9,123 bases of DNA from an uncultured Bacilli bacterium (GTDB lineage Bacteria > Bacillota_I > Bacilli_A > RF39 > UBA660), in contig CAKOYC010000037.1 of NCBI GenBank assembly GCA_934130265.1, positions 1-9,123 of the forward strand. Direction: 5' to 3'. How positions within the stretch are numbered: position 1 is the first letter of the stretch; every line of letters starts with the position of its first letter. Shown one piece after another: positions 1-6,709 of this stretch. Under the pieces are notes generated by a model, which did no database searches, was not told the origin of the DNA, and saw nothing but the letters and a program-made list of their open reading frames with translations. A program made the position numbers and the translations under genes.

Positions 1-382
1 CAATATATGGAAGATAAGGAATAATATCTTTTATCTCATCTTCACTTTTTAGAGCAATACCGGCTTTTATATAATAACTTTTTATCTCTTTTAAACACTT
101 TAACAAATCATCATCTATATCTTTATGAATAGTAATATACTCTGTATTTAGTGAAGCATAATCATCTATATACTTAAGAGGATTTTTAACCATTAAGTGA
201 ACATCTAATCTTTTACTAGTATAATCACTAATATGCTTCATCTCTCTAAAAGGCATAGTCTTATTCTTGACATAAGCTCCATCCATTACATCTACATGAA
301 TATAATTAATATCAGTATCATTAAGTTTAGTTAAAAACTTAGGTATATCTTTACTACTTAAAAATGATGCACTAACTAACAT
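1..382 (-). CDS. rpe: Ribulose-phosphate 3-epimerase, N-terminal part (cut by window edge)
   Basis: Interconverts D-ribulose 5-phosphate and D-xylulose 5-phosphate in the cytosolic pentose phosphate pathway. The 127 visible residues carry the family signatures: an N-terminal beta strand with SASFLSS (usual form SPSILSA), HVDVMDG at 29-35 giving the metal and catalytic residues H29, D31 and M33, and DVHLMV at 60-65 giving H62. The fold is a TIM barrel of about 215-220 residues, so roughly 90 C-terminal residues, including the second catalytic Asp, lie outside the window. The ATG at 382 is chosen because AAAGGAGG sits a few bases upstream. The start lies inside the 3' end of rsgA (7-nt overlap), so translation is probably coupled. 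Small departures from the consensus (SAS for SPS, GIALKSED where GxxLNPxT is usual) suggest a divergent but recognisable family member. Confidence 0.93.
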   Translation of the reverse strand, partial: MLVSASFLSSKDIPKFLTKLNDTDINYIHVDVMDGAYVKNKTMPFREMKHISDYTSKRLDVHLMVKNPLKYIDDYASLNTEYITIHKDIDDDLLKCLKEIKSYYIKAGIALKSEDEIKDIIPYLPYI

Positions 383-1215
383 TTACTTACCTCCTTTAAG
401 TATTGTAAATAATTATTATATCTACTTTCTAATATATTGCCTAGACTAACTTGTCTTTTAATTTCACACTCACCTTCCTTGGTATGAGAGCAATCTTTAA
501 AAGGACAAGAATAGTTAGCAAACTCTCTAAAAGAATCTTTTATCTCTTCCTTAGTAAAGCCTTCAAAATTAAGTGCTGAAAAACCAGGGGTATCTAGAAC
601 TTGACCATCTAGAAAGTCATATAACTCTACTGTTCTAGTTGTATGTTTTCCTCTACCTAAGGCTTTAGATATTTCTCCTGTCTTTAAGTCCCACTCTGGT
701 GATAACTTATTTAAAAGTGTTGACTTACCAGCTCCTGTTTGACCAATAAAAACACTAGTCTTATTTTCAAGTATCTCTTTTATCTTATCTAACTCATTAT
801 TAGTTACTACTTTATAGCCTAGTTCTTTATAATAATCCATTGTCTTGAAGATAGATTCTTTTTCTTCTTTAGTAATTAAATCTAACTTAGTAAGACAAAT
901 AACTCCTTCTACTTTATGTAACTCCATCAAAGTTAAAAGTCTATCAAGTAGTGATAAGGAAAAGTCTGGTTCTTTGACACTAGTTACAATTATAGCTTGA
1001 TCTATATTACTTACTAGTGGTCTTAAGAAACTATTTTTTCTTGGTAATACTTTTTCAATAACTTGTTTATTTTCATCAAACAAAACAAAATCTCCCACAC
1101 GTGGAAGAAGTTGTTGTTTATGAATTTTTCCTCTTATTACACAAGAAACTTTTACATCATCATTTTTTACAATATACTGATTTTTTTGTAGTGTTATAAT
1201 CTGTCCTTGTTTCAT
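376..1215 (-). CDS. rsgA: Ribosome small-subunit-dependent GTPase A
   Basis: Circularly permuted GTPase that helps late maturation of the 30S subunit, with GTP hydrolysis stimulated by the ribosome. The 279 residues follow the family layout. An N-terminal OB fold (about 1-65) ends in the linker RKNSFLRP...NIDQ (59-73). The permuted GTPase follows, with G4 TKLD (109-112) before the P-loop GQTGAGKS (158-165), the GRGKHTTR switch (187-194) and G3 DTPG (208-211). A C-terminal zinc-binding knuckle uses C237, C242, H244 and C250. Length is normal. The ATG at 1215 has an AAGGGGGAA ribosome binding site and begins 15 nt after prkC stops. In B. subtilis the orthologue (CpgA/YloQ) is reported as a PrkC substrate, consistent with this gene order. 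I see no missing catalytic residue. Confidence 0.97.
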   Translation of the reverse strand: MKQGQIITLQKNQYIVKNDDVKVSCVIRGKIHKQQLLPRVGDFVLFDENKQVIEKVLPRKNSFLRPLVSNIDQAIIVTSVKEPDFSLSLLDRLLTLMELHKVEGVICLTKLDLITKEEKESIFKTMDYYKELGYKVVTNNELDKIKEILENKTSVFIGQTGAGKSTLLNKLSPEWDLKTGEISKALGRGKHTTRTVELYDFLDGQVLDTPGFSALNFEGFTKEEIKDSFREFANYSCPFKDCSHTKEGECEIKRQVSLGNILESRYNNYLQYLKEVSKC

Positions 1216-1230
1216 TAAGAAAATTCCCCC

Positions 1231-3048
1231 TTATGGTGTTTTAGTTGTAGTATTAGTAGAACTTTGTCCTGTTTGTGGTTTAGTAGTTTGACTATTAGTA
1301 CTAGATGATTGATTAGTGTTATCTTTATTTGTATTATTTTTATTAGTAGTAGTATCATCTTTAGTAATAGTTTCTTTTGGTTTCTTAGCAATTGTTACTG
1401 TTATATTAGCATTTTTTATAATTGGACTTCCGGCTGCTCTACTTTGTCTAATTACTTTACCTTCTTCATATGCTGTTGTTTCTTCTTCTTGGAAAGTTAT
1501 ATTTAAACTATACTTAGTAGCAAAAGCTTCTGCATCATCTTTACTCCAACCTTCAGACTGCATATCAGGATAAACCTCACTAATATTTGGAATATAGAGA
1601 ATAATACTATCTCCTTTAGCAAGTTTTTCTCCTTTTTTAACACTTTGACCAACTATTTCTTGCTCATCATATTCACGAGATGTATCAACATCTTTTTTCT
1701 CAATAGTAACATCTATACCATGAAGACTTTCAAGTTCTGTTTGAACAGCTATATAGTTTTGACCAGTATAATCTTTTACCGTATATTTATTTTCTCCTTT
1801 AGAACGATATAAAGTAATAGTTGTTCCTTTCTTAATACTTCTACCGGCTTCTGGATCAGTCTTAACTATTTTTCCTTCTTTTATTTTATCACTTGCTACT
1901 TCTTTTATCTTAGTTGCTACTTCAAATCCTTTATCTTGTAGCTTTTTCTCGGCTTTTGATACGGTTAGATTACTAACATCTGGTACTATTATATCCGGCT
2001 CAGTAGTAACAGCTGGTATGATAAAGAAAACGGTTACACAAATAAGAGCAATACCAGCAAGTACTCCTGCTAGAATCTTAATCCATTTATTAGTCTTTTT
2101 CTCAACATCATCTACTATCGGTGTAGCAATTGGTTCTCCTTCATCAATTGGTTTCATTACTTTAGTAGCATCATCTACTTCATGTTCTTTATAAGGATAA
2201 ACATAAGGCTCTTCATTCATTCTATCATCGTTTAGTGCTGTTAATAAGTCTTGATACATTTCTCTAACATTTTGATAACGGTTCTTCGGATTCTTTGCTG
2301 TTGCTTTTAAGATAATATTTTCAATACTTTGTGGTATATCTTTATTCATCTTATGAACATCGGGTAGTGGATCTTTCATTTGCTTTAATGCTATTTCAAC
2401 AGCACTATCACCTTTAAATGGTAACTCACCTGTTAACAACTCATAGAAAATAATTCCCATAGAATAAATATCACTTTGAATAGTACAACCTTTTCCAGCT
2501 GCTTGTTCTGGTGGTAGATAATGAACACTTCCCATTACAGAATTAGTCTGGGTAAGTTGGGTAGCATTTAAAGCCATTGCTATACCAAAGTCAGTTATCT
2601 TGATTTGTCCATCGTCTTTAATCATGATATTTTGTGGTTTTAAATCTCGATGAACAATATAACTATCATGAGCATGTGCCATACCATCAGTTATTTGTAA
2701 CATGATATCAATCGCTTCACTAAGTGTTAAACTTCCCCTTTTCTTAAGAAGTTGTTTTAAAGTCTTTCCATCAATATATTCCATAACGATATAGTATAGT
2801 CCATTATCTTCACCAACATCATAAACTTCCACTATATTAGGATGGGAAAGACTAGATGCTGATAAAGCTTCCCTTTGAAATCTTCTTACAAATTTCTCAT
2901 CACTTGATAAGTCTCCTCTTAATACTTTTATCGCTACATTACGATCTAGTATAGTATCATAACCAAGATAAACATTCGCCATTCCACCTTCACCAATAGT
3001 GCGAATTATTTCATAACGATTATTTATTTTTTGCCCCTTTGTTATCAC
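1231..3048 (-). CDS. prkC: PASTA-domain Ser/Thr protein kinase (PrkC/Stk1/PknB type)
   Basis: Membrane Hanks-type kinase that senses cell-wall fragments through extracellular PASTA domains and phosphorylates cytosolic targets. The kinase domain (about 12-270) has the glycine loop GEGGMANVY (19-27), VAIK lysine K41, helix-C E60, HRDLKPQN (133-140; D135) and DFG (153-155). The activation loop TQLTQTNS has T166 and T168 aligning with the autophosphorylated pair of M. tuberculosis PknB, followed by PPE (179-181). A single membrane segment lies at about 322-347. Three PASTA repeats follow (about 352-418, 420-487, 489-555), then a Thr/Asn/Lys/Ser-rich low-complexity tail (about 556-605) outside the cell. 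The start is GTG at 3048, overlapping the prpC stop as GTGA; the ribosome binding site (AGAGGGTG) is modest, suggesting translational coupling to the phosphatase. Length (605) is typical. Confidence 0.97.
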   Translation of the reverse strand: MITKGQKINNRYEIIRTIGEGGMANVYLGYDTILDRNVAIKVLRGDLSSDEKFVRRFQREALSASSLSHPNIVEVYDVGEDNGLYYIVMEYIDGKTLKQLLKKRGSLTLSEAIDIMLQITDGMAHAHDSYIVHRDLKPQNIMIKDDGQIKITDFGIAMALNATQLTQTNSVMGSVHYLPPEQAAGKGCTIQSDIYSMGIIFYELLTGELPFKGDSAVEIALKQMKDPLPDVHKMNKDIPQSIENIILKATAKNPKNRYQNVREMYQDLLTALNDDRMNEEPYVYPYKEHEVDDATKVMKPIDEGEPIATPIVDDVEKKTNKWIKILAGVLAGIALICVTVFFIIPAVTTEPDIIVPDVSNLTVSKAEKKLQDKGFEVATKIKEVASDKIKEGKIVKTDPEAGRSIKKGTTITLYRSKGENKYTVKDYTGQNYIAVQTELESLHGIDVTIEKKDVDTSREYDEQEIVGQSVKKGEKLAKGDSIILYIPNISEVYPDMQSEGWSKDDAEAFATKYSLNITFQEEETTAYEEGKVIRQSRAAGSPIIKNANITVTIAKKPKETITKDDTTTNKNNTNKDNTNQSSSTNSQTTKPQTGQSSTNTTTKTP

Positions 3049-3791
3049 TTTTCTTCACCCTCTTCGTCTAATTGCATGTATGCAACAGAAATATTATCTG
3101 TTCCTCCACGATTATTAGCCTTTCTTATTAATTTAATAACTTTATCTTCTATATCTATATCTTCATTTAAAACATCTTCTATTTGAGTCTGTTCTAACAT
3201 ATTAGTAAGTCCATCACTTGATAGTAATACCTCATCTATATTCATATCACAATCGAATATATCAATATCAACTTTTTCATTGGCTCCAAGTGCTTTCATT
3301 AATACGTTTTTCTTAGGATGATCTTTCGCTTCTTCTTCGGTTAATTCTCCAGCGGATACTAATAAGTTTACTAAGGTATGGTCATATGTTACTTTATGAA
3401 GTTTTCCCCCTTTCATAACAAATCCTGAGGAATCTCCTATATTACCAAATAAAATATAATCTTTTGTTACTATTGCTGCTACTAAGGTAGTTCCCATTCC
3501 TTTACTCTCCGGATGAGTTTTCTCATGTTCAAAAATCAATCTATTAATGGAATCTACACTATCTCTTAGCCAAGAAGCAGCTCCTAGCTTATCTTTATGT
3601 TCAAAGCTTTCTTGGAAATGATTACCTAAGTAACTAATAGCAATATTACTAGCTACTTCTCCAGCTGAATGCCCCCCCATTCCATCAGCTATCGCTAACA
3701 AAACATCTCCTGACTTTTTATTTATTATTAAAACACTATCTTCGTTATGATCTCTTACTTTACCAGGATCTGTTAAACAAAATGTCTTCAT
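3045..3791 (-). CDS. prpC: PP2C-family Ser/Thr protein phosphatase, partner of PrkC
   Basis: Metal-dependent phosphatase (PPM/Stp1 type) that dephosphorylates PrkC and its substrates in the cytosol. The 248-residue form carries all the core motifs: RDHNED (13-18, D18), ADGMGGHSAGE (35-45, D36/G37), GMGTT (98-102), GNIGDSS (116-122), SSDGLT (191-196, D193) and GGTDN (229-233, D232), which together supply the metal-binding acids. I place the start at the ATG at 3791, not at an in-frame ATG at 3869: the 3791 start gives a protein opening directly with the family N-terminus (MKTFCLTDPGKVRDHNED), has AAGGAGG just upstream, and makes an ATGA overlap with rlmN. The longer frame would overlap rlmN by 82 nt and add a Cys/Trp/Lys-rich stretch unlike the family. 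It overlaps the GTG start of prkC downstream by 4 nt. Confidence 0.96.
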   Translation of the reverse strand: MKTFCLTDPGKVRDHNEDSVLIINKKSGDVLLAIADGMGGHSAGEVASNIAISYLGNHFQESFEHKDKLGAASWLRDSVDSINRLIFEHEKTHPESKGMGTTLVAAIVTKDYILFGNIGDSSGFVMKGGKLHKVTYDHTLVNLLVSAGELTEEEAKDHPKKNVLMKALGANEKVDIDIFDCDMNIDEVLLSSDGLTNMLEQTQIEDVLNEDIDIEDKVIKLIRKANNRGGTDNISVAYMQLDEEGEEK

Positions 3792-4807
3792 ACTTCCTCC
3801 TTCTTGCTTCTTAGCTGCCCACAAGCGGCACTTATTTTTGAACCAAACTCCCGTCTTATGGTAACACAAATATTATTCTTCTTAAGTATATCATAAAATT
3901 TAGCAATATTTAAAGTATTTGATCTACTAAACTGTAAATGTTCTGTCGCATTATATGGTATTAAATTAACATAAGCATTCATTCCTTTTATTAAGTTAAC
4001 TAACTCTTTAGCATTTTCTTCACTATCATTTACATCTTTTAATAATATATATTCAAAAGTTACTCTTCTATTAGTCTTTTTAATATAGTAGTTAAGAGCA
4101 TCCATCAACTCACTAAGAGAATATGCTTTTGCAATCGGCATTATTTCTTTTCTTAGTTTATCGTTTGGGGCATGAAGAGATATAGCAAGATTCACTTGAT
4201 AAGGAAAGTCAGCAAATTCTTTAATCTTAGGTACTATACCACAAGTTGATACTGTTATATGACGAGCTCCAATAGCAAGTCCTTTCGGGTCATTAATTAT
4301 TTTTATCATATTACATAAATTATCATAATTATCAAATGGTTCTCCGATTCCCATTACTACTACATGACTAATTCGCATACCACAGTTATCTTCTATTAAA
4401 AGTATCTGTTCAACCATTTCACCAGTGGTTAAGTTCCTCTGTTTCTTTCTTCTACCAGACTCACAAAACTTACATCCCATATTACAACCAACTTGAGAAG
4501 AAATACATAATGATAGACCATAATCATGTTTCATTAATACTGCTTCTATATGTTCATTATCTTTTAAGGTAAATAAGTATTTTTCTACATCTTTATCTTT
4601 TTCTACTACTGTTAGTTTAACCGTTCCAAAGACAAAGTCTTCACTTATCATTTCTCTAAATTCTTTTTTTAGATTAGTCATATCATCTAAATTAGTAACT
4701 CTTTTTTGATATAACCAAGTAAATAGTTCTTCCCCATAAAACTTCTTATATCCTTTATCTAGAACATAACTAATCATCTCTTCTTTTGTTAAATTATATA
4801 TATTCAA
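3788..4807 (-). CDS. rlmN: Dual-specificity 23S rRNA A2503 / tRNA A37 C2-methyltransferase
   Basis: Radical-SAM methyltransferase that makes 2-methyladenosine in 23S rRNA (A2503) and some tRNAs. The [4Fe-4S] motif CX3CX2C is C108, C112 and C115. The two mechanistic cysteines are C101 (7 residues before the cluster, as C118 is to C125 in E. coli) and the methyl-carrying C329 in the C-terminal AACGQL. The SAM-binding GIGEPFDNYDN (153-163), VSTCGIVP and LAISLHAP also fit. At 339 residues it is normal length. The motif after the cluster reads ESGRRKKQRNL, not the common ATG..G..RNL, as in a Clostridia/Bacilli subgroup. The TTG at 4807 is preferred because GGTG lies 7 nt upstream and the protein opens like the family; the next Met is residue 11. 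It overlaps prpC by ATGA. Cfr is a relative, but context and sequence favour RlmN. Confidence 0.95.
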   Translation of the reverse strand: MNIYNLTKEEMISYVLDKGYKKFYGEELFTWLYQKRVTNLDDMTNLKKEFREMISEDFVFGTVKLTVVEKDKDVEKYLFTLKDNEHIEAVLMKHDYGLSLCISSQVGCNMGCKFCESGRRKKQRNLTTGEMVEQILLIEDNCGMRISHVVVMGIGEPFDNYDNLCNMIKIINDPKGLAIGARHITVSTCGIVPKIKEFADFPYQVNLAISLHAPNDKLRKEIMPIAKAYSLSELMDALNYYIKKTNRRVTFEYILLKDVNDSEENAKELVNLIKGMNAYVNLIPYNATEHLQFSRSNTLNIAKFYDILKKNNICVTIRREFGSKISAACGQLRSKKEEV

Positions 4808-4831
4808 GTTTAATCACCACATTTCTACTAT

Positions 4832-4840
4832 ATTATAGCA
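4832..4840 (-). promoter_or_regulatory. Extended -10 promoter of the rlmN-prpC-prkC-rsgA-rpe operon
   Basis: On the minus strand this reads TGCTATAAT, a perfect TATAAT with the TGn extension expected of sigma-A promoters. It lies 24 nt before the TTG start, so transcription would begin near 4825 and leave a leader of only about 17-20 nt, just enough for the GGTG ribosome binding site (4815-4818). No good TTGACA lies 16-18 nt upstream (only T/A-rich sequence), which the extended -10 could compensate for. Confidence 0.65.
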
Positions 4841-4883
4841 AAGAAAGACTAAAATTAAAATTAATTTAACACTATAATATATG

Positions 4884-4912
4884 AAAAAAGACATTAGCCT
4901 ATCATCTGTCTT
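4884..4912 (-). terminator. Possible weak intrinsic terminator of fic
   Basis: On the minus strand AAGACA (4912-4907) can pair with TGTCTT (4893-4888), leaving a 13-nt loop, and the second arm runs into TTTTTT. The hairpin covers the fic stop codon. The 6-bp stem and large loop make it weak, but the position between fic and the rlmN promoter is right. Confidence 0.35.
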
Positions 4913-5648
4913 CACTTTCTATTTCTCTCTTAACTAAATCAATAGTATTTTTATATTCTATCATTTTTTCATCTAATCTTTTTTGACATTTACTAAATAC
5001 GTCAACTAGAAAAGAAACATCATCTGTTTTTTGAGCTTTGTATAAAGCTTCTTTATATTCTTTTTCATATTCATTATCAATGGCAATTAAATCAATATTA
5101 CTTTCAATACACTGCTTTAGTATTATGAATCTTCCTATTCTACCATTGCCATCTTGAAATGGATGAATTAATTCAAAACGATAATGAAACCTTGCTATAT
5201 CTTCTATTGTTGGATTCATAAGTTCATTCCAGTCCATTAGTAAATTAAACATAAGATTATCAACTTCATCTGGATAAGCTAACTTTAAATCAATATTTCT
5301 TAGTTTATTTTCATACTTTTTCCAACAACCAGTATTATGTATTTCTTCATCGACTGAATCTTTTTTTAATTCACGATGCCAATCAAACAACATAAATTTA
5401 TCAAGTTTTTTATCACTATCATTTATAACTTTATCAAAAACATTTAATGAGTTTTTTGTTTCAATCACATCATCTAAGTAATGCTCACCTTCTACCTTTT
5501 TTAAAGATAACAATTTCCATAAATTCTCCTTAGTAAACGTACTACCCTCTAAATGATTAGAATTATACAAAAAATCAATTTTCAAATCATCATATACTGA
5601 GTTTTTAATTGCTGATAATCTCTTTATTTCTTTTGCATTAAGTCTCAT
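4902..5648 (-). CDS. Fic-domain protein, predicted AMP transferase with N-terminal inhibitory motif (class II)
   Basis: Fic enzymes usually transfer AMP from ATP to a hydroxyl side chain of a target protein. The catalytic motif is complete: HPFQDGNGRIGR at 162-173, with H162 as the base, D166 as the metal ligand and the GNGR anion hole. An inhibitory-helix motif (S/T)xxxE(G/N) is seen near the N-terminus as SNHLEG (30-35), with E34 as the glutamate expected to block productive ATP binding; this places it in class II. No winged-helix domain, signal peptide or membrane segment is visible, and the length (248) suits a stand-alone cytosolic Fic/DOC-like protein. The ATG at 5648 has GGAG about 10 nt upstream. 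It stands alone between intergenic gaps, not in an operon. The target is unknown. It could be a housekeeping-type regulator or a toxin whose antitoxin is built in; there is no separate antitoxin gene beside it. Confidence 0.9.
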   Translation of the reverse strand: MRLNAKEIKRLSAIKNSVYDDLKIDFLYNSNHLEGSTFTKENLWKLLSLKKVEGEHYLDDVIETKNSLNVFDKVINDSDKKLDKFMLFDWHRELKKDSVDEEIHNTGCWKKYENKLRNIDLKLAYPDEVDNLMFNLLMDWNELMNPTIEDIARFHYRFELIHPFQDGNGRIGRFIILKQCIESNIDLIAIDNEYEKEYKEALYKAQKTDDVSFLVDVFSKCQKRLDEKMIEYKNTIDLVKREIESEDR

Positions 5649-5675
5649 ATTATATTATCTCCATTAATTACTAAT

Positions 5676-5684
5676 AGTTTACCA
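5676..5684 (-). promoter_or_regulatory. Possible extended -10 element for fic
   Basis: The minus strand reads TGGTAAACT, a TGn plus a TAtAaT-like hexamer, 28 nt before the fic ATG. The sequence 17 nt upstream (AAGACT) is only a partial match to TTGACA. Another option is the TTGTCA at 5739-5744, but the nearest TATAAA is then 20 nt away, which is too far for a good promoter. Tentative. Confidence 0.28.
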
Positions 5685-5718
5685 AATTTATCTAAAAAAG
5701 TCTTAATTTTTTTATATT

Positions 5719-5803
5719 TCACATTTCATGTTGCATTGACAATCTTTTTACATACTCAGTAAAGTTTTTTTCCTAACATTTCTAATTTTTCCCAAGCTTC
5801 AGG
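5719..5803 (-). pseudogene. Possible decayed gene 3' fragment in the fic upstream gap
   Basis: The 213-nt gap 5649-5861 has no intact gene. Within it the minus strand reads PEAWEKLEMLGKK in one frame, then, after a one-base shift at a run of seven A's (5767-5773), FTEYVKRLSMQHEM before a TGA. The composition (amphipathic, Lys/Glu/Leu-rich) looks protein-like, and the join falls on a homopolymer, the classic place for a frameshift. A stop immediately precedes the first part, so no start can be seen. I do not recognise the family. It may equally be a chance reading, so confidence is low. Confidence 0.25.
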
Positions 5804-5861
5804 TTATAATTTACAAAATATAATATTAAAATATTTTTCTCTATATAAATTCATCTTGTAC

Positions 5862-6458
5862 TTATCCATTTTGATTCTTACTATACATTTCCTTTTTATA
5901 ATATAATGTTCTAAGTTTATCTAAACCTAAAGATTCATAATTAAAATCAAAACCATAACTATTTAATTCATCAATTAAAGCATTTCTTTGCTCATCAAGT
6001 GATAATTCATAATAATCGGGATTATCATAATAAAGTAATAATCCAATATTTTCAATATCTTGTAATTGTATTCTAGATTTCATATTTCCGATAGAATATT
6101 GATAATCAACTTTAGAAGTATCAAAGACTTTAAAATATCCATTATTTTTTATTTCTTTAATATACTCATTAACTTCTTCTAAAGTTAGTTCTTTTTGATT
6201 ATCCTTATCTAGATTTTGAAATCTATAACTAATTTTTGATACACCAGAAAAATCAACTCCCCCAAATGCTTCTGTGATTCTTAATCTAATACAAGAATTT
6301 TTTATTTCATTTTCTGTCATATTATCAAGAGTTTTATTAGTCCAATATATATCATGTGTTTTACAATTAAATCTATTAATAGCATTATGTAAAGTCAAAA
6401 TATCTTCATAATATTTTATATTCTTATTTAATTTAAATCCAACTTCTACAACAACCAT
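5862..6458 (-). CDS. Hypothetical protein, divergent CYTH-like (class IV cyclase / triphosphatase-like) fold
   Basis: Not a family I can name with certainty. The 198 residues resemble, in order, the landmarks of CYTH enzymes (CyaB adenylate cyclase, thiamine triphosphatase, tripolyphosphatase). The N-terminal strand is EVGFK (5-9), where ExExK is expected. HDIYW (35-39) occupies the place of the D-x-YYDT strand. IRLRI (57-61) matches the basic RxR strand, and SKISYRF (74-80) a following Lys/Arg strand. QLQDIENIGLLLYYDN (131-146) resembles the D-x-V..LG-x-F-x-E-x-E element, followed by a helix (152-168). The middle Glu of ExExK is replaced by Gly and the late acidic pair is weak, so catalysis could be altered or lost. 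The ATG at 6458 has AAAGGAAG 6 nt upstream. There is no signal peptide or membrane segment. The fold call is inference; the coding call is secure. Confidence 0.8.
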   Translation of the reverse strand: MVVVEVGFKLNKNIKYYEDILTLHNAINRFNCKTHDIYWTNKTLDNMTENEIKNSCIRLRITEAFGGVDFSGVSKISYRFQNLDKDNQKELTLEEVNEYIKEIKNNGYFKVFDTSKVDYQYSIGNMKSRIQLQDIENIGLLLYYDNPDYYELSLDEQRNALIDELNSYGFDFNYESLGLDKLRTLYYKKEMYSKNQNG

Positions 6459-6479
6459 ATAATTCTTCCTTTCTTCAAA

Positions 6480-6498
6480 ATATGATAAAGTAATTTAT
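6480..6498 (-). repeat. 19-nt repeated upstream element, copy 1
   Basis: The plus strand reads ATATGATAAAGTAATTTAT, 22 nt upstream of the 5862-6458 gene. It matches 18 of 19 positions with 7561-7579, upstream of the metallopeptidase gene. On the coding (minus) strand it contains TATCAT, one mismatch from a -10 hexamer, so it could be a shared promoter core or operator. No matching -35 is evident. Confidence 0.4.
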
Positions 6499-6688
6499 AT
6501 ACTATTTTTAAATCACTTTTCATAAGACTATTCATTTCTACGCTGATTATATTATTAAAGAGATAATAATGTAAATTGAAATGTTATCAAGCACATAAAA
6601 AATTCTATTGACAAAGTAGTATAATACTCTTTATATGTAAAAAATCATGTATCCTTATAATCTAGGACATAGCGTAAAAATAAAGAAG
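6499..6688. other. AT-rich intergenic stretch, no gene seen
   Basis: This is the main part of the 241-nt gap between the CYTH-like gene and the metallopeptidase gene. Both strands contain only very short frames without ribosome binding sites. TTGACA (6608-6613) and TATAAT (6620-6625) occur on the plus strand but only 6 nt apart, so they do not form a promoter. An 11-nt palindrome AGTATAATACT (6617-6627) overlaps the second hexamer and might bind a protein, but nothing supports this further. Confidence 0.5.
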
Positions 6689-6709
6689 AAACTATTAGTT
6701 TAATAGTTT
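6676..6709 (-). terminator. Probable intrinsic terminator of the metallopeptidase gene
   Basis: On the minus strand AAACTATTA (6709-6701), a 3-nt loop and TAATAGTTT (6697-6689) form a perfect 9-bp stem, followed by the U-rich tail CTTCTTTATTTTT (6688-6676). The stem includes the TAA stop codon. It has only one G-C pair and the U-run is interrupted, so strength is doubtful. Confidence 0.45.

Noticed and set aside
1309..1573. Two open frames on the plus strand with hydrophobic, Phe/Ile/Ser-rich products
   Set aside because: They are antisense readings of the Thr/Asn/Lys-rich tail and third PASTA repeat of prkC; no ribosome binding site, and the composition is explained by the opposite strand.
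3792..3869. N-terminal extension of the phosphatase to an upstream ATG at 3869
   Set aside because: It lies within rlmN, encodes residues foreign to the PP2C family, and a strong ribosome binding site sits at the ATG at 3791.
3788..4807. RlmN relative Cfr (antibiotic resistance methyltransferase)
   Set aside because: Position in the conserved rlmN-prpC-prkC-rsgA-rpe operon and the overall sequence fit RlmN; nothing points to C8 methylation of A2503.
6608..6625. TTGACA and TATAAT on the plus strand looking like a promoter
   Set aside because: The spacer is only 6 nt, and no plus-strand gene follows.
6648..6704. Short plus-strand frame of 18 codons starting MYPYNLGHS
   Set aside because: No ribosome binding site, no recognisable product, and it runs into the hairpin of the minus-strand gene.
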